The notes beneath the pieces were generated by a model, which had not been told where the DNA came from, searched no databases, and saw nothing but the letters and a program-made list of their open reading frames with translations. Of a DNA stretch of 18,625 bases, positions 7,543 through 15,858 are shown piece by piece; positions within the stretch are counted from its first letter, which is position 1, and every line of letters starts with the position of its first letter. The translations under genes were made by a program, and so were the position numbers. Source of the stretch: an uncultured Prevotellaceae bacterium (GTDB taxonomy: Bacteria > Bacteroidota > Bacteroidia > Bacteroidales > Bacteroidaceae). The stretch spans positions 1 through 18,625 of the forward strand of contig USTH01000028.1 of the NCBI GenBank assembly GCA_900557555.1, read 5' to 3'.

Positions 7543-7592
7543 AATGCGGAGTGCGCCATGAAATCGACATGTTTCATGGCGCACTTTGCATT
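7543..7592. terminator. Long hairpin downstream of asd
   Basis: Arms 7543-7563 and 7572-7592 pair over 21 positions (19 Watson-Crick, two G-T) with an 8-nt loop. It starts 32 nt after the asd stop. It lacks a clear T-run, so factor-assisted termination or transcript-end protection is as likely as classic intrinsic termination. It may act on both convergent transcripts. Confidence 0.65.
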
Positions 7593-7598
7593 ATACCG

Positions 7599-7620
7599 AT
7601 TCGGTCGTCAGGACTTATTG
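7599..7620 (+). repeat. Copy of dispersed ATTCGGTCGTCAGG repeat
   Basis: The 14-nt core at 7599-7612 belongs to the same family as copies near 883, 18395, 18448 (inverted) and 18475. The block 7599-7620 matches 18475-18496 at all but two positions, including the shared tail CTTATTG. It lies between convergent genes, 87 nt past the asd stop. No inverted partner is evident nearby. Confidence 0.7.
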
Positions 7621-7837
7621 TATTTTGATTTTTTAAAGCCAAGCATCAGGTGCCTGTCAAGGATTATGCCTCACCCTACCGTTACCCATGCGCAGCAACA
7701 GATAGCAACTTGTATTCTTGGCTATTGTTACGCAGATAGAGACCAATTGTTTACACGCCAATCGGCAACAACTGGAAAAAGAAAAGCGGCGTCCCCGAAT
7801 TTCAGAAAAATCCGAAGATGCCACCCATTATAACTTC

Positions 7838-7856
7838 AGCTTGTCAGCGACAAGCT
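7838..7856 (-). terminator. Short hairpin downstream of frdB
   Basis: Eight-base perfect arms AGCTTGTC (7838-7845) and GACAAGCT (7849-7856) enclose a 3-nt loop, 12 nt past the frdB stop. No T-run follows on the minus strand, so strength as a terminator is uncertain; it may stabilise the 3' end of the frdCAB transcript. Confidence 0.5.
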
Positions 7857-7867
7857 TTCATAGCCTA

Positions 7868-8626
7868 TCAGTCCTTTAGTTTTGCAGAAACAAACTCACG
7901 GTTGAGACGTGCAATATTAGCAATGGTCTCGTTTTTCGGGCATACTGCCTCGCAAGCGCGAGTATTGGTGCAGTTACCAAAGCCCAGTTCGTCCATACGC
8001 GCAACCATAGCCTTAGCACGCTTAGCGGCCTCTGGACGACCTTGCGGCAGAAGAGCGAGCTGGCTGACCTTGGAGCTAACAAAAAGCATGGCAGAACCGT
8101 TCTTACAAGCAGCTACACATGCACCGCAGCCAATGCAAGTGGCACAGTCCATAGCTTCGTCTGCATTTTGCTTTGGTATAAGAATTGCGTTGGCATCCTG
8201 TGGCTGACCAGTACGTACAGAGGTATAGCCACCAGCCTGAATAATCTTGTCGAATGCCGAGCGGTCAACCATGCAGTCCTTGATTACAGGGAATGCAGCC
8301 GAACGCCAAGGCTCAACAACAATCACGTCACCATCATTGAAACGACGCATATAGAGCTGGCATGTGGTTGCACCAGCAGCTGTCTTGCCGTGCGGAGTGC
8401 CGTTGATATAAAGCGAACACATTCCACAAATGCCTTCACGACAATCGTGGTCAAACACGAAAGGTTCCTTTCCCTCCTCGATGAGTTCTTCGTTGAGAAT
8501 GTCGAGCATCTCAAGGAAAGAAGTATCATCAGGAATGTTTTTCATCTCGTGTGTATCAAAATGACCCTTATCCTTAGGACCATTCTGCTTCCAATACTTA
8601 AGTGTAAAAGAAATGTTTTTTGCCAT
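7868..8626 (-). CDS. frdB: Fumarate reductase/succinate dehydrogenase iron-sulfur subunit
   Basis: A 252-residue electron-transfer subunit that carries electrons between quinol (via cytochrome b) and the FAD site of FrdA. Cluster ligands are visible: Cys62, 67, 70 and 89 (CREGICGMC...TTC) for [2Fe-2S]; CATCIGCGACVAAC (161-174) together with CTNTRACEAVCP (219-230) for [4Fe-4S] and [3Fe-4S]. By comparison with FrdB of E. coli, Cys164/167/170/229 should hold the 4Fe cluster and Cys174/219/225 the 3Fe cluster; Cys161 is extra. The gene lies 21 nt downstream of frdA and is last in the frdC-A-B operon. In Bacteroidota this complex mainly reduces fumarate to succinate in anaerobic metabolism; direction cannot be read from sequence. 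Could equally be named sdhB. Confidence 0.96.
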   Translation of the reverse strand: MAKNISFTLKYWKQNGPKDKGHFDTHEMKNIPDDTSFLEMLDILNEELIEEGKEPFVFDHDCREGICGMCSLYINGTPHGKTAAGATTCQLYMRRFNDGDVIVVEPWRSAAFPVIKDCMVDRSAFDKIIQAGGYTSVRTGQPQDANAILIPKQNADEAMDCATCIGCGACVAACKNGSAMLFVSSKVSQLALLPQGRPEAAKRAKAMVARMDELGFGNCTNTRACEAVCPKNETIANIARLNREFVSAKLKD

Positions 8627-8647
8627 TGTGTTTTAAGGTTTTAAGGG

Positions 8648-10627
8648 TTAGTTTTTGTAGTTTCGTGTCTGAACCTTGATGATTTCATATTCAAGTGGTT
8701 CTTTATTGAGAACTGGGGCGGTATCATCATTTCCCTGATACTCCCAGCATCCCACATAGAAGAAGTTCTCGTCATCGCGCTTAGCCTCGCCCTCTTCTGT
8801 CTGGTGCTCCTCACGGAAGTGACCACCACATGATTCTTCACGGTGAAGAGCGTCAGTAGCGATAAGCTCACCCATAAGGATAAAGTCACGGAGGTGGATA
8901 GCCTTGTCGAGCTCTACGTTGAGACCTTCCTTGGAGCCTGGTACAAATACATTTTCGTCAAACTCTTTACGTATGTTCTTGAGAAGTTTCAAGCCTTCTT
9001 CAAGACCTTCCTTGGTACGGCCCATACCTACGTGCTCCCACATGATGTGACCCAGTTCCTTATGTATTGAGTCAACAGAGCGTTTACCCTGTATGTTCAT
9101 TATGCGGTCAATCTCTGCTTGTACACCAGCCTCAGCCTTATCAAATTCAGGACTATCAACGGGCAGGTGTGGCCAGATGGCCTGGTCTGCAAGATAGTTC
9201 TGAATAGTATAGGGAAGCACAAAGTAACCATCGGCCAAGCCCTGCATGAGAGCAGACGCACCAAGACGGTTGGCACCGTGATCAGAGAAGTTACACTCGC
9301 CGATAGCAAACAGACCAGGAATGGTGGTCTGGAGTTCATAGTCAACCCAGATGCCACCCATAGTGTAATGTATGGCGGGGAAGATCATCATAGGGTTGTA
9401 GTATTCTACACCGTCGACAGTCTTAGCCAGTTCACCAGGATTAACATCAGTGATTTCCTCATACATGTCAAAGAGGTTGCCATAGCGTTGGCGTATCTCG
9501 TCAATGCCGAGACGCTGGATAGACTCTGAGAAATCAAGGAATACAGCAAGACCTGTATTGTTTACACCAAAGCCCTTGTCACATCTCTCTTTTGCAGCAC
9601 GACTTGCCACGTCACGTGGTACAAGGTTGCCAAAGGCCGGGTAACGACGCTCCAAATAGTAGTCACGCTTGTCTTCAGGTATGTCACTACCCTTTATTTC
9701 GCCTGCCTGCAACTTTTTGGCATCTTCAATGTCCTTAGGCACCCAGATGCGGCCATCGTTGCGAAGAGATTCTGACATAAGAGTCAACTTTGACTGCTTG
9801 TCACCGTGTACAGGGATACATGTAGGGTGAATCTGAACATATGATGGATTGGCAAACATTGCTCCCTTACGGTAGCACTGAATGGCCGCTGTACAGTTGC
9901 AGCCCATTGCATTGGTAGAAAGGAAATAAGCGTTACCGTAGCCACCGGTGGCAATTACAACGGCATTGGCTGAAAAGCGTTCAAGCTTACCAGTAACAAG
10001 ATTCTTGGCAATGATGCCACGAGCACGGCCGTCAACCACAACAACGTCCTCCATCTCGTAACGGGTATAGAGTTTTACCTTGCCAGCCTCAACCATACGG
10101 CTGAGGGCACTGTAGGCTCCAAGCAGAAGTTGTTGACCTGTCTGACCTTTGGCATAGAATGTACGGCTAACCTGCGCACCACCAAACGAACGGTTGGCGA
10201 GCATACCACCATACTCACGTGCAAAAGGGACTCCCTGAGCTACGCACTGGTCAATGATGTTGTTGCTGACCTCTGCCAGACGATACACATTAGCCTCACG
10301 AGCACGATAGTCACCACCCTTCACTGTATCATAGAAAAGGCGGTAAACGGAGTCGCCGTCATTCTGATAGTTTTTGGCGGCATTAATACCACCCTGCGCT
10401 GCAATGGAATGAGCGCGACGTGGTGAATCCTGAATGCAGAAGTTATATACATTAAAGCCCATTTCACCGAGAGAGGCTGCCGCACTGGCACCAGCCAGAC
10501 CTGTGCCTACCACGATGATGTCAAGCTTGAGTTTGTTCTTAGGGTTAACCAATCTTTGGTGTGCCTTGTAATTGGTCCATTTCTCTGCTACTGGACCCTC
10601 TGGTATTCTTGAATTAATTGTTGTCAT
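8648..10627 (-). CDS. frdA: Fumarate reductase/succinate dehydrogenase flavoprotein subunit
   Basis: A 659-residue catalytic subunit that interconverts fumarate and succinate on a covalently bound FAD. The dinucleotide fold is at VVGTGLAGASAAASLG (39-54), the FAD-linking His73 is in AHSIAAQGG, a second FAD contact is VVIATGGYGN (223-232), and substrate-site elements are HPTCIPVHGD (267-276), SESLRNDGR (285-293) and NRLGASALMQG. The C-terminal REESCGGHFREEH is also typical. The long form and three-subunit gene order resemble the type B enzymes (Wolinella and Bacteroidota), which work with a single di-heme cytochrome b. It lies 39 nt after frdC and 21 nt before frdB. The enzyme faces the cytoplasm at the inner membrane. 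Confidence 0.97.
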   Translation of the reverse strand: MTTINSRIPEGPVAEKWTNYKAHQRLVNPKNKLKLDIIVVGTGLAGASAAASLGEMGFNVYNFCIQDSPRRAHSIAAQGGINAAKNYQNDGDSVYRLFYDTVKGGDYRAREANVYRLAEVSNNIIDQCVAQGVPFAREYGGMLANRSFGGAQVSRTFYAKGQTGQQLLLGAYSALSRMVEAGKVKLYTRYEMEDVVVVDGRARGIIAKNLVTGKLERFSANAVVIATGGYGNAYFLSTNAMGCNCTAAIQCYRKGAMFANPSYVQIHPTCIPVHGDKQSKLTLMSESLRNDGRIWVPKDIEDAKKLQAGEIKGSDIPEDKRDYYLERRYPAFGNLVPRDVASRAAKERCDKGFGVNNTGLAVFLDFSESIQRLGIDEIRQRYGNLFDMYEEITDVNPGELAKTVDGVEYYNPMMIFPAIHYTMGGIWVDYELQTTIPGLFAIGECNFSDHGANRLGASALMQGLADGYFVLPYTIQNYLADQAIWPHLPVDSPEFDKAEAGVQAEIDRIMNIQGKRSVDSIHKELGHIMWEHVGMGRTKEGLEEGLKLLKNIRKEFDENVFVPGSKEGLNVELDKAIHLRDFILMGELIATDALHREESCGGHFREEHQTEEGEAKRDDENFFYVGCWEYQGNDDTAPVLNKEPLEYEIIKVQTRNYKN

Positions 10628-10666
10628 TGTCTTTTCGTTTTTTTAGATTATACCGATGATCACTGA

Positions 10667-11344
10667 TTACCTCACACAAGCAGGGCAAAGAGCAAACCAA
10701 ACTACAACGGCAATGAACATCAGAGTTACAATAGTAACCCACACATTGCCGATTGTTTTCCAGCGGTTAAACCATATCTTGCCATTGACTCCCAAAGTTT
10801 GGAATGCACTCCAGAAGCCGTGACTCAGATGGAACCACAGTGCAACGAGCCAGATGATATAAATAATGGAATAAACAGGGCAGGCAAAGGTCTGCTTGAT
10901 ATGATATATTCCATCGGCAGCATAGAGAGCGCTTAATTCGTCACCAACAAGCTCTGCAAACATCATGTTGTACCAGAAGTTATAGAGGTGAAGCTGCAGT
11001 CCAAGCGCAACGATTATACCAAGAACAAGCATGTTTTGTGAAGCCCACTCCACCTTGGCTGGTTTGTCTGTCACTGCATACCTGCTACTGCCACGAGCCT
11101 TGCGATTCTGAAGTGTAAGGATAATAGCGTAAACAAAGTGTATAACTACCAATGCCGCAAGTACTGCCGTTGCCGCAACCGCATACCAGTTTGCGCCCAG
11201 AAATTCGCAGATAGCATTATACCCTTCTTCGCTAATCAAAGCTACTACATTCATGCATGCATGAAATGTAAGGAAAAGAATCAATGCGATACCCGTAACG
11301 GACATCAGCACTTTCTTACCGATTGAAGAATTTGTTAACCACAT
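10667..11344 (-). CDS. frdC: Fumarate reductase/succinate dehydrogenase cytochrome b subunit
   Basis: A 225-residue integral membrane anchor with five hydrophobic segments (about 12-36, 56-79, 105-127, 155-178 and 198-218). Candidate heme ligands are His28 (TFHACMN), His69 (VIHFVYA), His119 (QLHLYNF) and His172 or His175 (LWFHLSHGFW), matching the four His expected for a di-heme type B subunit. It passes electrons from menaquinol to FrdB. It heads the frdCAB operon, preceded by a good promoter at 11414-11445 with a leader of about 60 nt. Length and order match Bacteroidota homologues; sdhC is an equally valid name. Confidence 0.95.
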   Translation of the reverse strand: MWLTNSSIGKKVLMSVTGIALILFLTFHACMNVVALISEEGYNAICEFLGANWYAVAATAVLAALVVIHFVYAIILTLQNRKARGSSRYAVTDKPAKVEWASQNMLVLGIIVALGLQLHLYNFWYNMMFAELVGDELSALYAADGIYHIKQTFACPVYSIIYIIWLVALWFHLSHGFWSAFQTLGVNGKIWFNRWKTIGNVWVTIVTLMFIAVVVWFALCPACVR

Positions 11345-11413
11345 AAAAATTTAAGATTGTTATAGATAATAGTTAGTAATTTTCATTTTTTGGAACCATA
11401 AAGGTTAGCTCTG

Positions 11414-11445
11414 CAAAATTAGCTGTTTTTTGCAAACAACACAAA
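11414..11445 (-). promoter_or_regulatory. Bacteroidota-type promoter for frdCAB
   Basis: On the minus strand, TTTG (11445-11442) is followed after 20 nt by TAATTTTG (11421-11414), matching the -33/-7 pattern TTTG-N19-21-TAnnTTTG used by the Bacteroidota primary sigma factor. It lies 70 nt upstream of the frdC ATG, in the 178-nt gap before the next gene. Confidence 0.65.
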
Positions 11446-11485
11446 AAAAACGTCAACAAATGCTAACTGCAATATTTGCTTTTGG

Positions 11486-11503
11486 CGCTTTGCACCGCAA
11501 AGT
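11486..11503. terminator. Small hairpin between the batD-like gene and frdCAB
   Basis: CTTTGC (11488-11493) and GCAAAG (11497-11502) pair perfectly around a 3-nt loop, with a further G-T pair outside. It lies 20 nt past the stop of the minus-strand batD-like gene and could end that transcript before the frd promoter. The T-run is on the plus-strand side, which argues against a classic minus-strand terminator. Confidence 0.3.
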
Positions 11504-11522
11504 TTTTCCAAAGAGCTGAAAG

Positions 11523-12101
11523 CTACATCAACACTGCCCCACCTCGCTCAATGTCGTGCATAGTCTTGGGAGGGCGTTTCACTACTTTCATCTTCAGATT
11601 TTCAGAAGCACATTTTTTCTGAATTATCCTTTGTCGTTCCATAAAAGGTGAGTCAAATCCAAAGAAGTCGTCAAAGGGAGAGTAGTTTCTGTTACGCAGG
11701 CCTACTGCAAGCTCCACATTGTATCTGCGAACCGGAAAAACAACATTGCCTACCTCGTGAAATGCCACGACAAATTGCTCGGCAACAACCGAGTAATAGC
11801 GTTTGCCATTATATGTGGTTATATTTTGTGTTAGACGTCGCTCTGGCGCATAGGCTCTGACTCGAGCATCTTTCATCTTTGGCAAAGCCTTGTCGAGATT
11901 CTCTATCTTGTTGAAAGAGCAATTGGAATAAAGGGTCAGAGTCACCAAAACGCTGTCACCCTCAATATGGTCGGCCTCCAAGTCTGGCACCGTTGCCACC
12001 GCAAAAAGCTTAACACCATCATTGTTTGTCTTGTCTTCTGCAGCAAACGTTATGTTTACGGCAAGAGCCGTCATAATCAGAAAACTAACAATCTTTTTCA
12101 T
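11523..12101 (-). CDS. Short exported BatD-like protein
   Basis: A 192-residue protein with a signal peptide (about 1-20, ending NITFA/AEDK) and a beta-rich region (about 35-135). The stretch ITTYNGKRYYSVVAEQFVVAF...VGNVVFPVRRYNVEL, then DDFFGF, strongly recalls one immunoglobulin-like unit of BatD (oxygen-tolerance) proteins of Bacteroidota. Full BatD proteins are several times longer and end in a membrane helix; this one has neither, so it is a stand-alone single-domain relative or a remnant. The tail (about 150-192) is basic and charged. The gene begins 3 nt after the NAD synthetase stop, so the two are surely cotranscribed and probably coupled. Function unknown; the family match is by eye and moderately secure. 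Confidence 0.75.
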   Translation of the reverse strand: MKKIVSFLIMTALAVNITFAAEDKTNNDGVKLFAVATVPDLEADHIEGDSVLVTLTLYSNCSFNKIENLDKALPKMKDARVRAYAPERRLTQNITTYNGKRYYSVVAEQFVVAFHEVGNVVFPVRRYNVELAVGLRNRNYSPFDDFFGFDSPFMERQRIIQKKCASENLKMKVVKRPPKTMHDIERGGAVLM

Positions 12102-12104
12102 ATA

Positions 12105-14063
12105 TCACTTATCTTCAACAGTTTCATAGTTATTGTCGTTGTCCAACTCCGCCAACCAACTTTCCGAACTGGCATCACTCGGCATACGCCAGTCTCCTCT
12201 TGGCGATAGCGAGCATGAGCCTACCTTGGGGCCGTCAGGCAGACAGCTGCGTTTGAACTGCTGTTGGAAGAACCGTCTTATGAACACAGTCAACCACCTT
12301 TGCACAGTTCCCTCGTCATACACATCTCTGAAAGCTATTGTCGCCAAATACTGTATCTTCTTCGCAGAAAAGCCGTAACGTAGAAAATAATACAGAAAAA
12401 AATCATGAAGTTCATATGGCCCCACCAGGTCTTCCGTCTTCTGCGTAATATTGTCATCGGCATCAGCGGGCAGCAGTTCGGGACTAATCGGGGTGTCGGC
12501 AATGTCTTGCAATATCATGGCACTGGCGGGTTCGGTGACGTTGTTGGCAGTCCAGACAACGAGATGACGCACCAGTGTCTTCGGCACCGAAACGTTCACT
12601 CCATACATCGACATATGGTCGCCATTATACGTAGCCCAGCCCAGCGCCAATTCGCTCAGGTCACCGGTGCCTACCACAATGCCGTTCATCTGATTGGCAG
12701 CGTCCATAAGTATCTGAGTACGCTCACGTGCTTGCGAATTTTCGTATGTTACATCTCGGAGCGCAGGGTCATAGCCCAAATCGAGGAAGTGCTGTTTGCA
12801 CGCATCGGCAATGCTTATTTCACGAATGGTGATGTCGAGTGCCTTCATCAGGTTGGTAGCGTTGGTGTACGTGCGGCCAGTCGTGCCGAAGCCTGGCATA
12901 GTGATGCCCACTATACTCTTACGCGAACGCTTCAATCTGTCACAAGCCTTCACACACACGAGCAGTGCCAACGTCGAGTCGAGACCGCCACTGACACCCA
13001 GCACCAACGTCTGACAGTTGACGTGTTGCATGCGTTTGACCAACCCCTCTACCTGTATATTGAATATCTCCTCACAGCGGGCGTCAAGTTCACCGCCTTG
13101 CGGAACAAACGGCCAAGGGTCTATGCTGCGAGTCAACACTTCGTTGAAATTGGCCAATGCTGTCTGCTGAATATTAAAGATGCTGTAACCGCCCAAATCC
13201 ACCTGTGTCGCCGAACTGGTATATGTTGTATTCTTGCGACGCTCCGAACGAAGGCATTCAACATCTATCTCACTGACAACTATCTGGGGGGCAAGGTCAA
13301 ACCGTTTGCCTTCAGCCAGCAACCGGCCATTCTCATATATCATGGCATTGCCACTGAACACCAAATCCTGTGAACTCTCGCCATAACCACAACCCGAATA
13401 GACATAACCGCTAAGGCAACGTGCACTCTGTTGGGCTATAAGATTTTTCAGATACTCGTGCTTTCCTATGCTCTCGTTTGATGCACTGAGATTAAAGATA
13501 ATGTCAGCACCAGCCAACGTGTGCCTGCAACTTGGCGGTATCGGAGCCCAGACGTCTTCACACAACTCTATGCCAAAACGATACGACCTCGTTTCAAAAA
13601 TGGCATCCGTACTGATTACTACATTCTGGCCCGACAAGTGTACAGTTTCATTATTTACACCTCCACCCGACACAAACCAACGCATTTCATAGAATTCGTT
13701 ATAGTTTGGCAGATATGTCTTAGGAACCAGCCCAATGATTTTTCCTTGATGCAAGACTGCCGCACAGTTAAGCAGCAAACCCCGATAACTGACTGGCAGG
13801 CCCACTATTACTACAACATTGAGCGGGCGGGTATAGTCGGCCAACTGCATGAGCGAAATCTCTGCCTTATCCAGCAGCAGTTGCGAGGCAAACAAATCCT
13901 GACAAGTGTAAGAAGTGATGCACAATTCTGGAAAACAGATGACTTCCACTCCTATGGTCTCGGCCTCCGAGATAAGTTCCATTATCTTCCCGGTATTATA
14001 CTCGCAGTCTGCCACCCTGACGGAAGGAACTGCCGATGCAACTTTTACAAAACCGTAATTCAT
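12105..14063 (-). CDS. nadE: Glutamine-hydrolysing NAD+ synthetase
   Basis: A 652-residue two-domain cytoplasmic enzyme that completes NAD+ synthesis by amidating nicotinate adenine dinucleotide with ammonia taken from glutamine. The N-terminal nitrilase-type glutaminase domain (about 1-290) shows the triad Glu46 (CFPELCIT), Lys115 (LVPKTYLPN) and Cys168 (GIELCEDVW). The C-terminal ATP-pyrophosphatase domain (about 330-640) has the P-loop LGVSGGLDST (355-364), TMPGFGTTGRTYTNA, and GTGDLSELALGWATYNGDHM. The long form, not the short ammonia-dependent one, fits the size. The start at 14063 (MNYGFVKVASAVP) is 24 nt past the nucleoside kinase stop; the gene sits in the middle of a three-gene operon and ends 3 nt before the BatD-like gene. 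Confidence 0.96.
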   Translation of the reverse strand: MNYGFVKVASAVPSVRVADCEYNTGKIMELISEAETIGVEVICFPELCITSYTCQDLFASQLLLDKAEISLMQLADYTRPLNVVVIVGLPVSYRGLLLNCAAVLHQGKIIGLVPKTYLPNYNEFYEMRWFVSGGGVNNETVHLSGQNVVISTDAIFETRSYRFGIELCEDVWAPIPPSCRHTLAGADIIFNLSASNESIGKHEYLKNLIAQQSARCLSGYVYSGCGYGESSQDLVFSGNAMIYENGRLLAEGKRFDLAPQIVVSEIDVECLRSERRKNTTYTSSATQVDLGGYSIFNIQQTALANFNEVLTRSIDPWPFVPQGGELDARCEEIFNIQVEGLVKRMQHVNCQTLVLGVSGGLDSTLALLVCVKACDRLKRSRKSIVGITMPGFGTTGRTYTNATNLMKALDITIREISIADACKQHFLDLGYDPALRDVTYENSQARERTQILMDAANQMNGIVVGTGDLSELALGWATYNGDHMSMYGVNVSVPKTLVRHLVVWTANNVTEPASAMILQDIADTPISPELLPADADDNITQKTEDLVGPYELHDFFLYYFLRYGFSAKKIQYLATIAFRDVYDEGTVQRWLTVFIRRFFQQQFKRSCLPDGPKVGSCSLSPRGDWRMPSDASSESWLAELDNDNNYETVEDK

Positions 14064-14087
14064 TCTTCCTAACTCTTTTCTTGAGGT

Positions 14088-15746
14088 TCAATACTTAAAA
14101 CTGCTGCCACCCAGAAATTCTCGAAGCAAAGATATGGGCGGCAAGCCCTTGGTGTTTATCGGGTTTATATATTTCAAAAACTTCTGCAGACGATACGCCT
14201 CGCAATATTCCGGGCAATTCTCTGGCACTTGCTCAAGTATCGGCAAAGCCTGTGTGCGCAGCCCCGCAAGTTCAAACAACAAGGCGGAATTAAACATTAT
14301 ATCTGCCTCTTCCTGATAGGGGAAAATCCATTTCTGTTCACCCTGCCTTACGCTCGGCCAACGCCTGATGGTGTCAACCGCCGAATAGCCTCTATACTTA
14401 TAGTCGCGAACGATACGACGCAGCAGTCTGTTGTCGGTAGTTGAAATATAGTTTTGGTCATCAAGCTGTATGGAGGTCAATGCAGATACGTAGATTTTAA
14501 ATTTCAGAGACGGGGCAATAGCTTCCGTTAGCTTGGGATTCAGCGCATGTATGCCCTCCATTATCAACACATCGTTGGGAGCAAGTTTCAGTTTCTTGCC
14601 ACTGTTGACACTCTTGCCTGTCTGGAAATCATAGTGAGGCAACTCTACCTCACTGCCAGCAAACAGTTTTGCGAGGTGTTCTGACAACAACGGCAGATTC
14701 AAGGCATATATCGATTCAAAATCATAGTTTCCATCTGCATCGCGTGGTGTTTCCTCACGTGGCAAGAAATACTCGTCCATCGAAATTGGGCATGGTCTCA
14801 AACCACACACCATCAACTGCACGCTCAGACGTTTGCTGAACGTCGTCTTGCCACTTGACGATGGCCCTGAAATAAGCACCAGCCTTACCGTGCCTTTCGT
14901 CTTTATTGTTTCTGCAATGCGGCAAATCTTGTTTTCCTGCAATGCCTCCGAAATATTTATCACGTCGTTAGTATGGCCATTGGCGCAGGCCTCATTCAAT
15001 TCGCCTACCGTACGCAGACAGCCAAGATCCTGCCAGCGGTGATTGTCGTTGAACACCTCCAGCATCTTGTCTTGCTTGATGACCGGTTTAAGTTCTCCGG
15101 CATTGGAGGGGTCTGGCAATCTTAACAACAGACCGCTGTGGTATGCCTCCAGTCCATAAAGAGCAAGATATTTGGTCGAGGGACACATGTCACCAAAATA
15201 ATAACCAGGATAACCGTCTAACGTGAAATAGGTGGCATACAGGCTGTTGATTGTACTGAGCAGCTTGACCTTGCTGGCCATCTCGGCCTCTTTAAAGGTT
15301 TTGATTGCCTCTTCTCGCGGACACACCACTTTCTTTATCGAAATATCAGCAGCAATTATGCTATCCATACGCCTGCGAATGTCCGCAATGCTTATTTTGG
15401 TGTCACCAACATGGCGCAAACTGATATAATATCCATTAGACACAGGAGCCTCCACCCCTATATGGACACCCTCGTATAGGTCTTCCACGGCCTTAGCCAG
15501 CACAAAAAGCAAAGTGCGGGTATAGGTACGCATTCCCGAGTCGCTGGTGATATCAAGGAACTCAACATCTGAATTGCTGAACAAGCGAGTGTTCAGCCCA
15601 TGCGACACATTGTTGACAAGTGCCGAAATGGCTGGAAACTTCAATGACGGTGAAGCCTGACCATAAAAATCAAGCAGACAACAGCCTTCTGGAACTTCAT
15701 AAGTCTTGCCATCGTTGACACAGCGGATTTTAAGCATAGCATTCAT
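14088..15746 (-). CDS. Nucleoside (uridine-type) kinase with N-terminal tRNA-synthetase-like domains
   Basis: A 552-residue protein joining an N-terminal region that looks like the TGS and second additional domain of threonyl-tRNA synthetase (about 1-240; IRCVNDGKTYEVPEGCCLLD at the front and YFTLDGYPGYYFGDMCPSTK later) to a C-terminal uridine kinase/phosphoribulokinase-type P-loop kinase (about 280-500). The Walker A is GPSSSGKTT (294-302); PISMDEYF and LIMEGIHALNP are further kinase marks. It probably phosphorylates uridine or a related nucleoside with a nucleoside triphosphate; the exact substrate is not visible. This architecture is common in Bacteroidota and clostridia. The ATG at 15746 and another at 15737 are both possible starts. 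It is the first gene of the operon with nadE. Confidence 0.88.
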   Translation of the reverse strand: MNAMLKIRCVNDGKTYEVPEGCCLLDFYGQASPSLKFPAISALVNNVSHGLNTRLFSNSDVEFLDITSDSGMRTYTRTLLFVLAKAVEDLYEGVHIGVEAPVSNGYYISLRHVGDTKISIADIRRRMDSIIAADISIKKVVCPREEAIKTFKEAEMASKVKLLSTINSLYATYFTLDGYPGYYFGDMCPSTKYLALYGLEAYHSGLLLRLPDPSNAGELKPVIKQDKMLEVFNDNHRWQDLGCLRTVGELNEACANGHTNDVINISEALQENKICRIAETIKTKGTVRLVLISGPSSSGKTTFSKRLSVQLMVCGLRPCPISMDEYFLPREETPRDADGNYDFESIYALNLPLLSEHLAKLFAGSEVELPHYDFQTGKSVNSGKKLKLAPNDVLIMEGIHALNPKLTEAIAPSLKFKIYVSALTSIQLDDQNYISTTDNRLLRRIVRDYKYRGYSAVDTIRRWPSVRQGEQKWIFPYQEEADIMFNSALLFELAGLRTQALPILEQVPENCPEYCEAYRLQKFLKYINPINTKGLPPISLLREFLGGSSFKY

Positions 15747-15858
15747 AGCAGATACCTATTGATTAATATCTAATTTATTATATCACCCAAGGCAGCCCCT
15801 GTATGTAAACAAGGTATCAAAATATCTTTGTCGGCCAATCTGTCTGAAATGCGTCCAA

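Larger units (their letters stand above)
7512..7867. other. Convergent intergenic region between asd and frdB
   Basis: This 356-nt stretch holds the long hairpin at 7543-7592, a copy of the dispersed repeat at 7599-7620, and a small perfect hairpin at 7838-7856. An open frame on the plus strand (7558-7833, 91 codons) starts inside the first hairpin and runs through the repeat; it shows no domain, signal or ribosome site, and I do not regard it as a gene. The part 7621-7837 shows nothing else I can name. Confidence 0.6.

Noticed and set aside
7558..7833. 91-codon open frame on the plus strand between asd and frdB
   Set aside because: It starts within a long hairpin arm and crosses the dispersed repeat; it has no ribosome site, signal, membrane segment or recognisable domain.
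8042..8644. 200-codon open frame opposite frdB
   Set aside because: frdB has all cluster-ligand Cys residues in its own frame, so this is a shadow.
12405..13373. 322-codon open frame on the plus strand
   Set aside because: It lies entirely opposite nadE, whose active-site motifs are intact; composition (rich in His, Gln, Arg, Cys) is that of an antisense shadow.
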